Shown one piece after another: positions 1-7,690 of a DNA stretch of 64,000 bases. The stretch is from positions 124,001 through 188,000 of the forward strand of contig NZ_JALPRE010000003.1 in the NCBI RefSeq assembly GCF_023195925.1. The letters are read 5' to 3'. The notes below the pieces were generated by a model, which worked only from the letters and a program-made list of their open reading frames with translations, was not told where the DNA came from and searched no databases. Position 1 is the first letter of the stretch, and each line of letters opens with the position of its first letter. The translations under genes and the position numbers were made by a program. This DNA comes from Aquimarina acroporae. Lineage in GTDB: Bacteria > Bacteroidota > Bacteroidia > Flavobacteriales > Flavobacteriaceae.

Positions 1-578
1 CAAAGCAAGGTTCGTTTGTTGAGGTTGTCCAAAACCTAGTTACAACATCTGTTTTTGATATGATTGTAATAGGAACAAAAGGCGCAACAGGTGCCAAGGA
101 ACTATTTTTAGGTAGTAATGCCCAAAATTTGATAAAAGGGGTGGACCATTGCCCTGTTTTAGTTATACCCGAAGAATCCTTTTTTAAAGACATTAGTGAA
201 CTAGCATTTGCAACCGATTTTGAGAGAATGTACTATAAATCAGAAGTTCGTCCTATCATAAATTTAGCAGAATATTATGATGCCAGAGTAAGAATGATTC
301 ATGTTTATGATGACCCAAAACTATCGCATGTGCAGCGTTATAATTCGAATTCGTTAGAACAGTATTTTAAGAACATAAAATATGATTTTCATGTCATTCC
401 TGATTTTTCTACCATAGAAAAAGCGATACAGGCGTTTTGCGAGGAATTTGAAATAGATATACTAGTAATGGTTAAATATGAACATAGTTTTATAGAACGT
501 TTAATGAGAGAGCCAGTTATTAAAAAAATATCTTTTCATACTACTATTCCTTTTTTAATAATTCCTGCAGATAACTGA
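1..578 (+). CDS. Universal stress protein, C-terminal part (5' end outside window)
   Basis: The reading frame is open from base 3, so the true start lies to the left of the window; the first ATG at position 60 is internal. The visible part holds the end of a first UspA domain, with the nucleotide-binding motif GTKGATG followed by LGSN, and then a second, degenerate UspA domain without that motif. This two-domain layout matches the full-length stress proteins at 646 and 1561. UspA-fold proteins are soluble and bind ATP or AMP in many cases; the role here is presumably stress or starvation adaptation. It is followed after 67 bases by the next paralogue. The family call is secure; the substrate and trigger are unknown. 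Confidence 0.9.
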   Translation, partial: KQGSFVEVVQNLVTTSVFDMIVIGTKGATGAKELFLGSNAQNLIKGVDHCPVLVIPEESFFKDISELAFATDFERMYYKSEVRPIINLAEYYDARVRMIHVYDDPKLSHVQRYNSNSLEQYFKNIKYDFHVIPDFSTIEKAIQAFCEEFEIDILVMVKYEHSFIERLMREPVIKKISFHTTIPFLIIPADN

Positions 579-618
579 GAATTGTCATAGTATTCCTCAC
601 GTTTACGGAATAGTTTTA
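576..618 (+). promoter_or_regulatory. FNR-like operator plus -7 box before universal stress gene at 646
   Basis: The sequence TGAG-AATT-GTCA lies at 576-587, and its TGA is also the stop codon of the preceding gene. A TAnnTTTG-like -7 box (TAGTTTTA) lies at 611-618, 27 bases before the start codon. The distance from operator centre to the end of the -7 box is 36.5 bp, the same as at seven other promoters in this window. No TTTG is seen at -33, which suggests an activator-dependent promoter. Confidence 0.6.
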
Positions 619-645
619 TATCAAGTAATTTATAAAACGACGATC

Positions 646-1494
646 ATGAAACGAATACTTGTTCCTACAGATTTTTCAAATAATGCATATAGTGCACTTT
701 TTTATGCAACTCGGCTATTTCAAAAAGAACCTTGCGAGTTTTTTATATTAAACACTTTTGATGTAAATACTCCTGGACTAACGAGTAGGCTAGATACAAG
801 TAAAGGGGATCTTTTGTATAAGCAATTAAGTGCAGAGTCTGAAGATAATCTTATCGAAATATCACATAAAATCGTGAGAGATACAGAAGATTATGAGCAT
901 AGCTTCGAGACCATTTCGGTATCTAAAGATCTTGCAGAAACCATCAATAAAACCATACGGAGTAAGAAGATAGACTTGGTAGTAATGGGTACTAAAGGAG
1001 CTAGTGGGTTAAAAGAAGTTTTTATGGGAAGTAACACGGTGAAAGTTATTCAGAAAATAAAAAACTGTCCGATACTCACTATACCTAATGAATATGATTT
1101 TAGAGTTCCTAAAAGTATTGCTTTCGCTACAGATTTTAGTCGATTGTATAGTAGAGAAGAGCTAGAGCCTCTTATAAAAATGACCGAGTTGTTTGGAGGT
1201 TCGATTCATATCCTGCACGTCAATGAAGAAGAAAAGTTAACCAAAGAGCAGGATTATAATATTACAAAACTCAGAGAATACTTCAAAGAAACAGAGTTCA
1301 GTATACATTGGGTGCCAAGTTCTGGTCAAAAATCAGAAACTATTCAAACTTTTATTGATCAAATGGGAATAGATATACTAGTAATGCTACGTTATAGGCA
1401 CAGTATTATAGAGAGCATTACTCATGAACCTATAGTTAAAAAAATAGGATTTGCAGCAGATATTCCTTTTTTGGTAATTCCTACCTCGAGCTGA
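646..1494 (+). CDS. Universal stress protein, tandem UspA domains
   Basis: This 282-residue protein begins with the typical UspA opening (KRILVPTDFSNNA) and carries the nucleotide-binding signature GTKGASG with a downstream MGSN at about residues 118-134. The second half (from about residue 150) is another UspA fold that opens with IAFATDFS but lacks the glycine signature, so only the first domain probably binds ATP. It is closely related to the neighbours on both sides and to the stress protein at 12958-13794, so these are local paralogues. It has its own promoter with an FNR-like palindrome at 576-618. The likely role is anaerobic or energy-stress survival; this is inferred from the promoter and from the family. 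Confidence 0.92.
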   Translation: MKRILVPTDFSNNAYSALFYATRLFQKEPCEFFILNTFDVNTPGLTSRLDTSKGDLLYKQLSAESEDNLIEISHKIVRDTEDYEHSFETISVSKDLAETINKTIRSKKIDLVVMGTKGASGLKEVFMGSNTVKVIQKIKNCPILTIPNEYDFRVPKSIAFATDFSRLYSREELEPLIKMTELFGGSIHILHVNEEEKLTKEQDYNITKLREYFKETEFSIHWVPSSGQKSETIQTFIDQMGIDILVMLRYRHSIIESITHEPIVKKIGFAADIPFLVIPTSS

Positions 1495-1534
1495 TAATTA
1501 TCATAGTTTTCTGTATACGTTACTTATACATTTA
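1492..1534 (+). promoter_or_regulatory. FNR-like operator plus -7 box before universal stress gene at 1561
   Basis: A perfect palindrome TGAT-AATT-ATCA lies at 1492-1503, overlapping the stop codon of the upstream gene. It is followed by TACATTTA at 1527-1534 (7 of 8 matches to TAnnTTTG), 26 bases before the ATG. The 36.5-bp spacing between palindrome centre and box end equals that of the other promoters described here. Confidence 0.65.
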
Positions 1535-1560
1535 TATTATAAATCTAAAAAACCAGAGTA

Positions 1561-2415
1561 ATGAAAAAAAAGATATTATTACCAACAGATTTTTCAAAAA
1601 ACGCTTGGAATGCAATAGTATATGCTATTGAGTTATATAAGAATGAAGCATGTGATTTTTATGTTTTAAATACGTTTAGCACAACGGGTTATGCGTTGGA
1701 AAGTATGATGGTTCCAGAACCAGGAGAGCGTTTATATGAAGAAGCAAAGGAAAAATCTGAAATTGGATTGGCAAAAACACTAGAGCGATTAACATTTAGG
1801 GATGATAACCCAGATCATAAGTTTTTTATAGTTTCTCAGTTTAACAGTCTTCTTGACGGAATTAAAGACTTAATCGATAAGAAGGACATAGAACTTGTGG
1901 TAATGGGAACAAAGGGAGACACAGATGCTGCTACAATAGTTTATGGTAGTAATACGGTTTTGATTATGGAAAAAGTGAGAAATTGTCCTGTATTGGCAAT
2001 TCCAAATGAAGCAAGTTTCCAAGAACCGAAAGAGATTGTTTTTCCAACAGATTTCAAAACTAGTTTTAAACGTAGAGAACTTCAATATCTAATAGAGATA
2101 GCAAAGATTAACAATGCAGCCATACGCATTTTACATATTTCAGAGTCTGATGAGCTTACAGAGGAACAGCAAGGAAACAAACAACTTCTGGAAGAAAACT
2201 TCGAGAATTTAGAGTATAGTTTTCATACACTTCATAATGTGGATGTAAGAAGCGGCTTGAGTGCATTTGTAGAAAGTAGAGAAAGTGATATGATCACATT
2301 TGTGAATAGAAAACATAGTTTCTTCGGCAGCATGTTCTCTAAACCAATGGTTAAGAACTTAGGATATCATTCTAAAGTTCCAGTATTAGCATTACATGAT
2401 TTTCAAATAAATTAA
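1561..2415 (+). CDS. Universal stress protein, tandem UspA domains
   Basis: This 284-residue two-domain UspA protein has the motif GTKGDTD then YGSN at about residues 118-136. The signature glycine after the aspartate is replaced compared with GTKGASG in its neighbour, so nucleotide binding may be weakened. The C-terminal domain is again degenerate. It follows the paralogue at 646 by 66 bases with its own promoter at 1492-1534, and the next gene starts 5 bases downstream, so these two are cotranscribed. Family assignment is firm; any specific stress signal is unknown. Confidence 0.9.
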   Translation: MKKKILLPTDFSKNAWNAIVYAIELYKNEACDFYVLNTFSTTGYALESMMVPEPGERLYEEAKEKSEIGLAKTLERLTFRDDNPDHKFFIVSQFNSLLDGIKDLIDKKDIELVVMGTKGDTDAATIVYGSNTVLIMEKVRNCPVLAIPNEASFQEPKEIVFPTDFKTSFKRRELQYLIEIAKINNAAIRILHISESDELTEEQQGNKQLLEENFENLEYSFHTLHNVDVRSGLSAFVESRESDMITFVNRKHSFFGSMFSKPMVKNLGYHSKVPVLALHDFQIN

Positions 2416-2420
2416 AGATT

Positions 2421-2843
2421 ATGAAAAATATAGGTATCTGGATGGATAAAGAGAAAGCGTATGTCATTACCGTAAATGAAAATGGAGAAGAAATGACTAC
2501 AATTACATCGAATATAGAGAATTTTCGTATACATGGAGGTTCTGGAACTCGATTAAAAGGAGGACCTCAAGATGTGGTACATGATAGTAAATATCTTGAA
2601 CGGGAAAAACGCCAGTTCAAAGCATATTTCTCAGAAATTGTTCCATTTCTTAATGATGCAAATAATATCGCAATTTTTGGACCAGCAGAGGCTGGAGAGA
2701 AGTTCAAGAAAGAATTAGAGCTGAATTATAAGAGTATTGCACAAAACGTAGAAGGTGTTTTTAAAGCCGATAGTATGACCGAGAATCAAACCAGAGCATT
2801 GATACGTGATCATTTTAAAAATACCAAAGAACAGATCGTGTAA
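2421..2843 (+). CDS. Small unknown protein, possibly of the bacterial eRF1-like (host-attachment) group
   Basis: The product has 140 residues and no signal peptide or membrane segment. It starts with a beta-strand-like stretch (NIGIWMDKEKAYVI) and has a central basic and glycine-rich segment (HGGSGTRLKGGPQ), then an alternating helix/strand part with IAIFGPAEAGEKFKKEL. That layout resembles bacterial relatives of eRF1 domain 1-2 proteins often annotated as host-attachment or translational-machinery proteins, but I recognise this only from the general pattern. It lies 5 bases after a universal stress gene and just before a terminator, so it belongs to the stress operon. A ribosome-associated stress role is a guess. 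Confidence 0.6.
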   Translation: MKNIGIWMDKEKAYVITVNENGEEMTTITSNIENFRIHGGSGTRLKGGPQDVVHDSKYLEREKRQFKAYFSEIVPFLNDANNIAIFGPAEAGEKFKKELELNYKSIAQNVEGVFKADSMTENQTRALIRDHFKNTKEQIV

Positions 2844-2876
2844 CGAAATTTATTATACTTAAAAGATTAAATACTA

Positions 2877-2913
2877 CAGGTAACCTAGATTTTAATGGGT
2901 TGCCTGTTTTTTT
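2877..2913 (+). terminator. Rho-independent terminator after the stress operon
   Basis: The stem arms are CAGGTAACC at 2877-2885 and GGTTGCCTG at 2898-2906, with one G-T wobble, followed by seven T residues at 2907-2913. It lies 34 bases after the stop of the 2421 gene. Confidence 0.8.
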
Positions 2914-2956
2914 ATATAAATAAATACCATTTTTAAAATGTAACTATCAGTAAATC

Positions 2957-2999
2957 TGATATTTGTCATTTTTTTCGTCAACAAGGTTAGGTAAATTCG
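2957..2999 (+). promoter_or_regulatory. FNR-like operator plus -7 box before gene at 3024
   Basis: TGAT-ATTT-GTCA lies at 2957-2968 and TAAATTCG at 2992-2999 (one mismatch to TAnnTTTG), 24 bases before the start codon. The spacing of 36.5 bp is the same as in the other members of the set. The 13 bases TTGTCATTTTTTT at 2963-2975 recur exactly at 3455-3467 before the heat-shock gene. Confidence 0.6.
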
Positions 3000-3023
3000 A
3001 ATACATCTAAAAACTATCCGATT

Positions 3024-3434
3024 ATGACAACAATACCTAGCACCGAAAAAGAACTAAAGAACATACATTTTACGACTTTAGAATGGAAATCAGGCCTTCA
3101 GTTCATAGAAGGAGAAATTCATTTCATGAATCAGTTATTGAATTCGTACGTTTTTGAGCCTAATACTCCCAATCTTTTTGAAAAATTACAAGAATTTAAA
3201 GAACGCCTGATAAAGGTTGAGGAGGAAGTAGAAAAACTTAACAATAGCATTAGAAAACATGAAAGTGAGTTAGGAGGGATATTGGAATGTAATACCATTT
3301 CTGAAGATCATTCTTACTACCAAGAACATGAATTAATGTGTGTCACTTTTGAAAAATTCTACAAACATTTCAGAATATTAAAAGCAGAAATATTTGCATA
3401 TGCCGGAGGCATATTAAAACACAGAAAAAACTAA
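3024..3434 (+). CDS. Small helical protein of unknown function, relative of the protein at 4040
   Basis: This 136-residue cytoplasmic protein is predicted to be almost all helix, with a coiled-coil stretch around residues 50-85 (many K, E and L at heptad spacing). Its early segment (W-x-S-x-L-x-F-I-x-x-E-x-x-F, residues 20-33) matches residues 14-27 of the protein encoded at 4040, so the two are distant paralogues lying on either side of the small heat-shock gene. It is transcribed from its own FNR-like promoter. The function is not known; partnership with the heat-shock protein is suggested only by position and shared promoter type. Confidence 0.75.
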   Translation: MTTIPSTEKELKNIHFTTLEWKSGLQFIEGEIHFMNQLLNSYVFEPNTPNLFEKLQEFKERLIKVEEEVEKLNNSIRKHESELGGILECNTISEDHSYYQEHELMCVTFEKFYKHFRILKAEIFAYAGGILKHRKN

Positions 3435-3448
3435 TAAAAAATGCAACG

Positions 3449-3491
3449 TGACAATTGTCATTTTTTTAAAGAATTTAGGAAAGTACTTTTA
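3449..3491 (+). promoter_or_regulatory. FNR-like operator plus -7 box before the small heat-shock gene
   Basis: A perfect palindrome TGAC-AATT-GTCA lies at 3449-3460 and TACTTTTA at 3484-3491. The centre-to-box distance is again 36.5 bp, and the box ends 39 bases before the ATG. There is no CIRCE-like or other heat-shock element nearby, so expression is probably tied to the same regulator as the universal stress genes. Confidence 0.65.
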
Positions 3492-3530
3492 ACATAGATT
3501 GAATAATAACTCATTAAAAACCTTAACATT

Positions 3531-3974
3531 ATGTCATTAATTAAATTTAATAAAAACCGATTTCCATGGATTAACGACAAGGTTGCTACTTGGTTAGATA
3601 CCGACGACTTTTTTGCAGATGACTTCTTCACAAGAGAAAGAAATCTTCCGGCAATGAATGTTAAAGAAAACAAAGGTGATTTTGAAATTGAAATTGCTGT
3701 TCCCGGTTTTTCTAAAAAGGATATCGAAGTAACCTTAGAAGATGATATGCTTCATATTTGTGCAAAGCAAAAAAAAGAAGTAGAAGATAAGAACGAAAAC
3801 TATACTCGAAGAGAGTTTAATTACAGTTCATTTGACAGAAAGCTGCAATTACCTTCTAGTGTTAATCAGGAAGAAAAGGTAAAAGCTATGTATGAAGACG
3901 GCATTTTAAAGCTGAATCTTGTTAAGAAAGAAGAAGCAAAAGAACCGCCTAAAAGAATAATTGATATAGCTTAA
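3531..3974 (+). CDS. Hsp20/alpha-crystallin small heat-shock protein
   Basis: The 147-residue product has the alpha-crystallin domain from about residue 42 to 135: NVKENKGDFEIEIAVPGF at the start, then the EDDMLHI strand, and the family hallmark A-x-x-x-x-G-I-L (AMYEDGILKLNL) near residue 123. Small heat-shock proteins hold unfolding proteins in soluble complexes without ATP. The size and layout are normal for the family, and the C-terminal tail contains an RIIDIA segment in the place of the I-x-I anchoring motif. It is flanked by two related helical proteins and ends at a strong terminator, so it is mainly monocistronic. Confidence 0.95.
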   Translation: MSLIKFNKNRFPWINDKVATWLDTDDFFADDFFTRERNLPAMNVKENKGDFEIEIAVPGFSKKDIEVTLEDDMLHICAKQKKEVEDKNENYTRREFNYSSFDRKLQLPSSVNQEEKVKAMYEDGILKLNLVKKEEAKEPPKRIIDIA

Positions 3975-3980
3975 ACCTAT

Positions 3981-4020
3981 AAGGCAGAGCAGATAAAATG
4001 GGGTTTATTCTCTGCCTTTT
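3981..4020 (+). terminator. Rho-independent terminator after the small heat-shock gene
   Basis: The arms AAGGCAGAG (3981-3989) and CTCTGCCTT (4010-4018) are perfectly complementary and run into TTTT. An in-frame ATG at 3998 lies in the loop of this hairpin, which argues against it as a start for the next gene and favours the ATG at 4040. Confidence 0.85.
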
Positions 4021-4039
4021 CCAATTAAAACGAAATCAA

Positions 4040-4483
4040 ATGAAACCAGTACAACTTAATGTAAAGTATATAGAGTGGTTTAGCCCAGAAGAATTACATG
4101 AAGTTTGTCTACAATGGATATCTGAGCTGGAATTTATAAAAATAGAATGTACTTTTTTAGACGAATTAGTAAAAAAATACACTTTAGACCTGTTGTCAGA
4201 AGAAAAGTTTGGGAAAAGTAAAGAACTAGTAAAAAACTTAGATAGAATTGAAAATATACATAAACCACTCATGGAAAAAATCAAAGCTCATCATAATGAT
4301 CTTATGATTTTAATAGACGGACTTGATCAACTTGAACGAGAAAAAAGGTATAAAGAAAACCATAGAATATTGGCGATTGAGATTAATGTTTATTTTGATA
4401 ATTATAAGGAAGTGAAAAGAAAAGTTTTTGATCTTATTAAACCCCTAATAAAACAAAATAAACAAAAACGTTTTTTGAATTGA
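4040..4483 (+). CDS. Small helical protein of unknown function, relative of the protein at 3024
   Basis: I chose the ATG at 4040 (147 residues) because the upstream ATG at 3998 sits inside the terminator hairpin. The product is charged, soluble and predicted to be all helix. Residues 14-27 repeat the W-x-S-x-L-x-F-I pattern of the protein at 3024, and both have a K/E-rich coiled-coil middle. It opens a tight run of four genes (4040, 4483, 5000, 5649) with overlaps or one-base gaps that ends with a lactate-dehydrogenase-like enzyme. No known domain is recognised. Confidence 0.75.
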   Translation: MKPVQLNVKYIEWFSPEELHEVCLQWISELEFIKIECTFLDELVKKYTLDLLSEEKFGKSKELVKNLDRIENIHKPLMEKIKAHHNDLMILIDGLDQLEREKRYKENHRILAIEINVYFDNYKEVKRKVFDLIKPLIKQNKQKRFLN

Positions 4484-4998
4484 TGACCTTAATGAAACGC
4501 ACTTTAAAAGTAGTTGTAGTATTAATTTTAGTATTGTTTTCCGGGTTTTGGATTTGGTATGAATATACCTACTCGATGGATACCGTAATTCCTTTTGAAG
4601 TAAATAGTTCACACAATAATACCAAAGTATTAATTGCTTCACAAGGAAGTAGATTTAAAGATTCTTTGGTGAAAAATATACTAAGTCATTATGAAAAAGA
4701 TACAATTTACTTTAAAGTAATAGATGTATATACCTTGTTCGCTACAAACATCGATAAGTGGGACGCTCTAGTGATCATAAATTCCTGGGAATATGGTAGT
4801 CCTCCTAAAAATGTAAAGCGATTTATAAAGAATCACCCTAATGATACAGATAAATTAATCATTCTTTCTACCGTAGGTAGTAGTCATATAACTATTAAAA
4901 ATGTCGATGTTATTTCTGGAGAGTCGATTATCGAAAAGACTCCAGAATATACAGAAATTGTGGTCAATAGATTAGACCAAATACTAAAATCAAAATAA
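4483..4998 (+). CDS. Membrane-anchored flavodoxin-like protein
   Basis: The start ATG at 4483 overlaps the previous stop by one base (TGATG); a second ATG at 4492 is equally possible. Residues 8-26 form one hydrophobic anchor, and the rest shows a flavodoxin-like alternation of strands and helices: KVLIASQGS, a WDALVIINSWEYGSPP stretch in the position of the flavin-binding loop, and KLIILSTVGS. No cysteine motif is seen. A role in periplasmic or membrane-side redox chemistry is possible but not demonstrated; similarity to flavodoxin or NAD(P)H reductase domains was judged only by eye. It is translationally coupled to its neighbours. Confidence 0.65.
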   Translation: MTLMKRTLKVVVVLILVLFSGFWIWYEYTYSMDTVIPFEVNSSHNNTKVLIASQGSRFKDSLVKNILSHYEKDTIYFKVIDVYTLFATNIDKWDALVIINSWEYGSPPKNVKRFIKNHPNDTDKLIILSTVGSSHITIKNVDVISGESIIEKTPEYTEIVVNRLDQILKSK

Positions 4999-4999
4999 A

Positions 5000-5668
5000 A
5001 TGAAAACTATTAAAACTTTAGTCTGGATAATTACAATAGTAGTTTTGAGCAGTTGCTCTACCAGTGAATTGGTTGAAAACTGGAAAAATCCTGATATAAT
5101 AACTTTTGAAGCACAAAAAGTATTAGTGATCGGGATCACCTCTAATGATGACGATCGACGATTTTTTGAAAGAAAGTTAGTTTCTGAATTAGGAAAAAAC
5201 GGGGTGAATGCCGTTAAGAGTATGGACTTTTTTGAGAAAGCCTTTACAACATCGCCAAAAACTGAAGACGAGATTATGGCATTAGAATCTAACCTGATAG
5301 ATAATGGTTTTGATGCAATTTTACTTTCTAAAGTTGTAGGAGTAGAAGATAAAGTTACCGTTGTGAAAGCCTATAGAAATTTAGATAGAACCTTTAAAAG
5401 TTTTAGGGATGATTACTATGAAAACCAGGATATATTTCATGACCAAGAATATTATGAAGAATACCAGGTTTTTCATGCAGAGTCTTCCTTGTATTGTATA
5501 TGCCCAGATAAGGACAAAGAATTAATATGGAAAGGATCTATAGATGTTACAGAGCCCGAAAACACAAGAAAAGCGGTAAGTGATTATGTGAAAGTTGTGA
5601 TTTGGGCATTGAAAGGACAAGAATTATTAATTATAGAAGAATTTATAGATGAAGGTATTGATATATAG
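5000..5668 (+). CDS. Lipoprotein of unknown function
   Basis: The 222-residue product has a lipoprotein signal peptide (hydrophobic residues 5-17, then LSSCS with the lipidated cysteine at 19). The mature part begins with a strand-helix unit (KVLVIGITSNDDDRR...FERKLVSEL) seen in periplasmic lipoproteins that have a curli CsgG-like or GNA1162-like fold, followed by an acidic middle rich in Y and E. The start codon follows the previous stop by one base, and its last 20 bases overlap the next gene, so translation is coupled. The function is unknown. Confidence 0.75.
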   Translation: MKTIKTLVWIITIVVLSSCSTSELVENWKNPDIITFEAQKVLVIGITSNDDDRRFFERKLVSELGKNGVNAVKSMDFFEKAFTTSPKTEDEIMALESNLIDNGFDAILLSKVVGVEDKVTVVKAYRNLDRTFKSFRDDYYENQDIFHDQEYYEEYQVFHAESSLYCICPDKDKELIWKGSIDVTEPENTRKAVSDYVKVVIWALKGQELLIIEEFIDEGIDI

Positions 5669-6653
5669 TGCTAAGGATTTTGAGGTTCCATTTCTGGAAA
5701 TAGCAAATAACGAAATACACCAAATCAAATATGTGCCAGAGCGTCTTACCGATAAAACTGCGGTTATGGCTTTGGGTTTTGATGTAATCTCTATTTTTTC
5801 TGCTGATGATGCGTCTTCTTCAGTTTTAGAAAAATTAAAAGATTTTGGAGTAAAACATATAGCGCTTCGTTCTACCGGATATGATAATATCAATCTTGCA
5901 AAAGCAAAAAAGTTAGGGGTAAAAGTAGCCAATGCTGCGGGGTATTCGCCTAATGCTATTGCAGAACACGCAATTGCACTATTATTGGCGTTGAACCGCA
6001 AATTAATGTTATCTCATAAACAGGTACATGAATATAACTTTTCACTAAGTGAATTGGTGGGTTTTGATCTTTACCAAAAAACAATCGGGGTTATAGGTAT
6101 GGGAAGCATAGGAAAAGTAATTGTCCAGATTATGAAAGGTTTTGGTTGTAATCTGGTTGCACATGATCCTTATGAAGAGGTAACCATGATAGAGAAATAT
6201 GGTGTCGAATATATGAGTTTAAGAGAGGTGTATCAAGAATCAGATGTCATATTTTTAAGCGCTCCTTTAAATAGTCAAACTCATCATTTGATTGATATGG
6301 AAGCTATAGCACAAATGAAAAACAACACAATATTGATCAATGTGGCTAGAGGTGCTATTGTGCATACCAAGGATCTAATTCAAGCTTTGCAAACAAAAAT
6401 GATCATGGCATATGGAGCCGATGTATATGAGTTTGAAAACGGTCTGTTTTTTTATGATCATTCTAAAAATAAACCCGAAGATGAATACTTACAGGTATTG
6501 TTGAAGCTACCAAATACTCTTATTACTCCTCATCAGGCTTTTGCAACCAAAGAAGCACTAACCAATATCGCTGAAACTACGTTTTACAATATTAACTGCT
6601 GGGAACAAGGCAAAACTCCTTCAAATGAACTAACCAAAGAATTAGTGAGGTAA
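5649..6653 (+). CDS. D-lactate dehydrogenase-type 2-hydroxyacid dehydrogenase
   Basis: This 334-residue NAD-dependent D-2-hydroxyacid dehydrogenase has a dinucleotide-binding GMGSIG at about residue 150, the substrate-binding arginine in NVARGAIV near 231, and the catalytic histidine in TPHQAF near 294. The spacing and the STGYDNI segment are those of fermentative D-lactate dehydrogenases (LdhA), which reduce pyruvate to D-lactate and regenerate NAD+. It is the last gene of the run that starts at 4040, overlapping the lipoprotein gene by 20 bases, and its 3' end overlaps the convergent transporter gene by 12 bases. Its position in an FNR-like stress region fits a low-oxygen role. The exact substrate is inferred. 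Confidence 0.88.
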   Translation: MKVLIYSAKDFEVPFLEIANNEIHQIKYVPERLTDKTAVMALGFDVISIFSADDASSSVLEKLKDFGVKHIALRSTGYDNINLAKAKKLGVKVANAAGYSPNAIAEHAIALLLALNRKLMLSHKQVHEYNFSLSELVGFDLYQKTIGVIGMGSIGKVIVQIMKGFGCNLVAHDPYEEVTMIEKYGVEYMSLREVYQESDVIFLSAPLNSQTHHLIDMEAIAQMKNNTILINVARGAIVHTKDLIQALQTKMIMAYGADVYEFENGLFFYDHSKNKPEDEYLQVLLKLPNTLITPHQAFATKEALTNIAETTFYNINCWEQGKTPSNELTKELVR

Positions 6654-7055
6654 TTTGTCCTTTAACAGACCATATAAAAATGTACCTAAGATAGCTGAGA
6701 TTATCACAATAAACATAGGAAGATAGCCAGCTCCCAAAAGAACAAACATAGGTCCTGGGCAAGCTCCTGCCAAGGCCCAGCCTAAACCAAAAATAATCCC
6801 TCCTAAAAGATACCTTGTAAGTTTCTTTTCTTTTGGGGTAATATAGATATGTTCTCCGTAGAAGGTTTTTAAGCGATTTCTCTTTATCATTTGAATCAAA
6901 AGAGTGCCGGTTATTACTGCGGTTCCAATAATACCATACATATGAAAAGAACCAAATTGAAACATCTCGTAAATTCTAAACCATGATGCAGCTTCAGACT
7001 TAAATAATACGATTCCGAAAAACACCCCAATAATTAAATAAATAATAGACTTCAT
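6642..7055 (-). CDS. YeeE/YedE-type sulfur transporter half (DUF6691-like)
   Basis: This 137-residue membrane protein has four hydrophobic segments and the conserved ALAGACPGP motif at about residues 99-107, whose cysteine marks YeeE/YedE-family proteins. Characterised relatives carry thiosulfate or related sulfur species across the membrane through conserved cysteines. It lies 4 bases after a second, longer YeeE-type gene, and such split pairs are usual in Bacteroidota. With the persulfide enzyme and sulfite/sulfur exporter next door it forms a sulfur-handling set. Transport direction and substrate are inferred. Confidence 0.85.
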   Translation of the reverse strand: MKSIIYLIIGVFFGIVLFKSEAASWFRIYEMFQFGSFHMYGIIGTAVITGTLLIQMIKRNRLKTFYGEHIYITPKEKKLTRYLLGGIIFGLGWALAGACPGPMFVLLGAGYLPMFIVIISAILGTFLYGLLKDKLPH

Positions 7056-7059
7056 AGTA

Positions 7060-7617
7060 TTAAAAGATTAAAGGAAAAATAAAATGTACCATAACTAACC
7101 CTCCGATAAAAAAACCAATAACGGCTAGTAACGATGGGATTTGTAAATTACTCAGCCCAGATATTGCATGTCCAGACGTGCATCCACCGGCATATCTTGC
7201 TCCAAAACCTACTAGCAGGCCTCCAAGAATAAGTAGTATAAGTATTTTAGGATCTTTAAGAGCATCTTCAGAAAATAATAAGTCTGGCATATAAGCTTCA
7301 CCGGCACTTTGAAAGCCTAGGCTTTTAAGGTCTGAAGCCACTTTGGTTTCTAAAGGTATAACTGTATTTAATGATAAGTAATTGTTTGCTATCGCACCTC
7401 CAATAATTACTCCTAGAACAACGATTAAGTTCCAACGTTGTGCTTTCCAATCAAATTTGAAAAAATCTGATGTTTTACCAGCACCACAAAGGGTGCACAT
7501 AGTTCTAAGGTTAGAAGACATCCCAAATCGTTTTCCCATCATTAATAAGAGGAACATAACCAGAGAAATAAGTGGCCCTGATATATACCAGGGCCATGAA
7601 TCATATATCCAATTCAT
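7060..7617 (-). CDS. YeeE/YedE-type sulfur transporter half
   Basis: The 185-residue product has about five membrane segments and the signature GGCTSGHAISGL at about residues 145-156, the cysteine motif of the YeeE/YedE family. Additional cysteines at CTLCG near residue 41 may take part in sulfur relay. It is the first gene of a two-gene unit with the shorter partner downstream. Its promoter holds a GTAAC-N4-GTTAC palindrome 48 bases before the ATG, shared with the other sulfur genes nearby. The family call is firm; the exact sulfur species is unknown. Confidence 0.88.
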   Translation of the reverse strand: MNWIYDSWPWYISGPLISLVMFLLLMMGKRFGMSSNLRTMCTLCGAGKTSDFFKFDWKAQRWNLIVVLGVIIGGAIANNYLSLNTVIPLETKVASDLKSLGFQSAGEAYMPDLLFSEDALKDPKILILLILGGLLVGFGARYAGGCTSGHAISGLSNLQIPSLLAVIGFFIGGLVMVHFIFPLIF

Positions 7618-7634
7618 GCTTTTAATCTTTTGGG

Positions 7635-7678
7635 CAAAGAAATTAAAAGCTACATTTTGAATCAGTAACTTATGTTAC
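7635..7678 (-). promoter_or_regulatory. GTAAC-N4-GTTAC operator and -7 box of the YeeE pair
   Basis: The palindrome GTAAC-TTAT-GTTAC lies at 7665-7678. On the minus strand TTTCTTTG (one mismatch to TAnnTTTG) lies at 7635-7642, and the centre-to-box distance is 36.5 bp. It is the presumed binding site of the Crp/Fnr regulator encoded at 10090-10722. Confidence 0.65.
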
Positions 7679-7690
7679 ACAGTGCTAAAT

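Noticed and set aside
591-612. TATTCC/GGAATA hairpin as terminator of the first universal stress gene
   Set aside because: The stem is only six bases, the T-run is short, and it overlaps the -7 box of the next gene.
3998-4039. Upstream start for the helical protein gene at 4040
   Set aside because: The 14 extra codons lie in the hairpin of the heat-shock terminator and are not protein-like.
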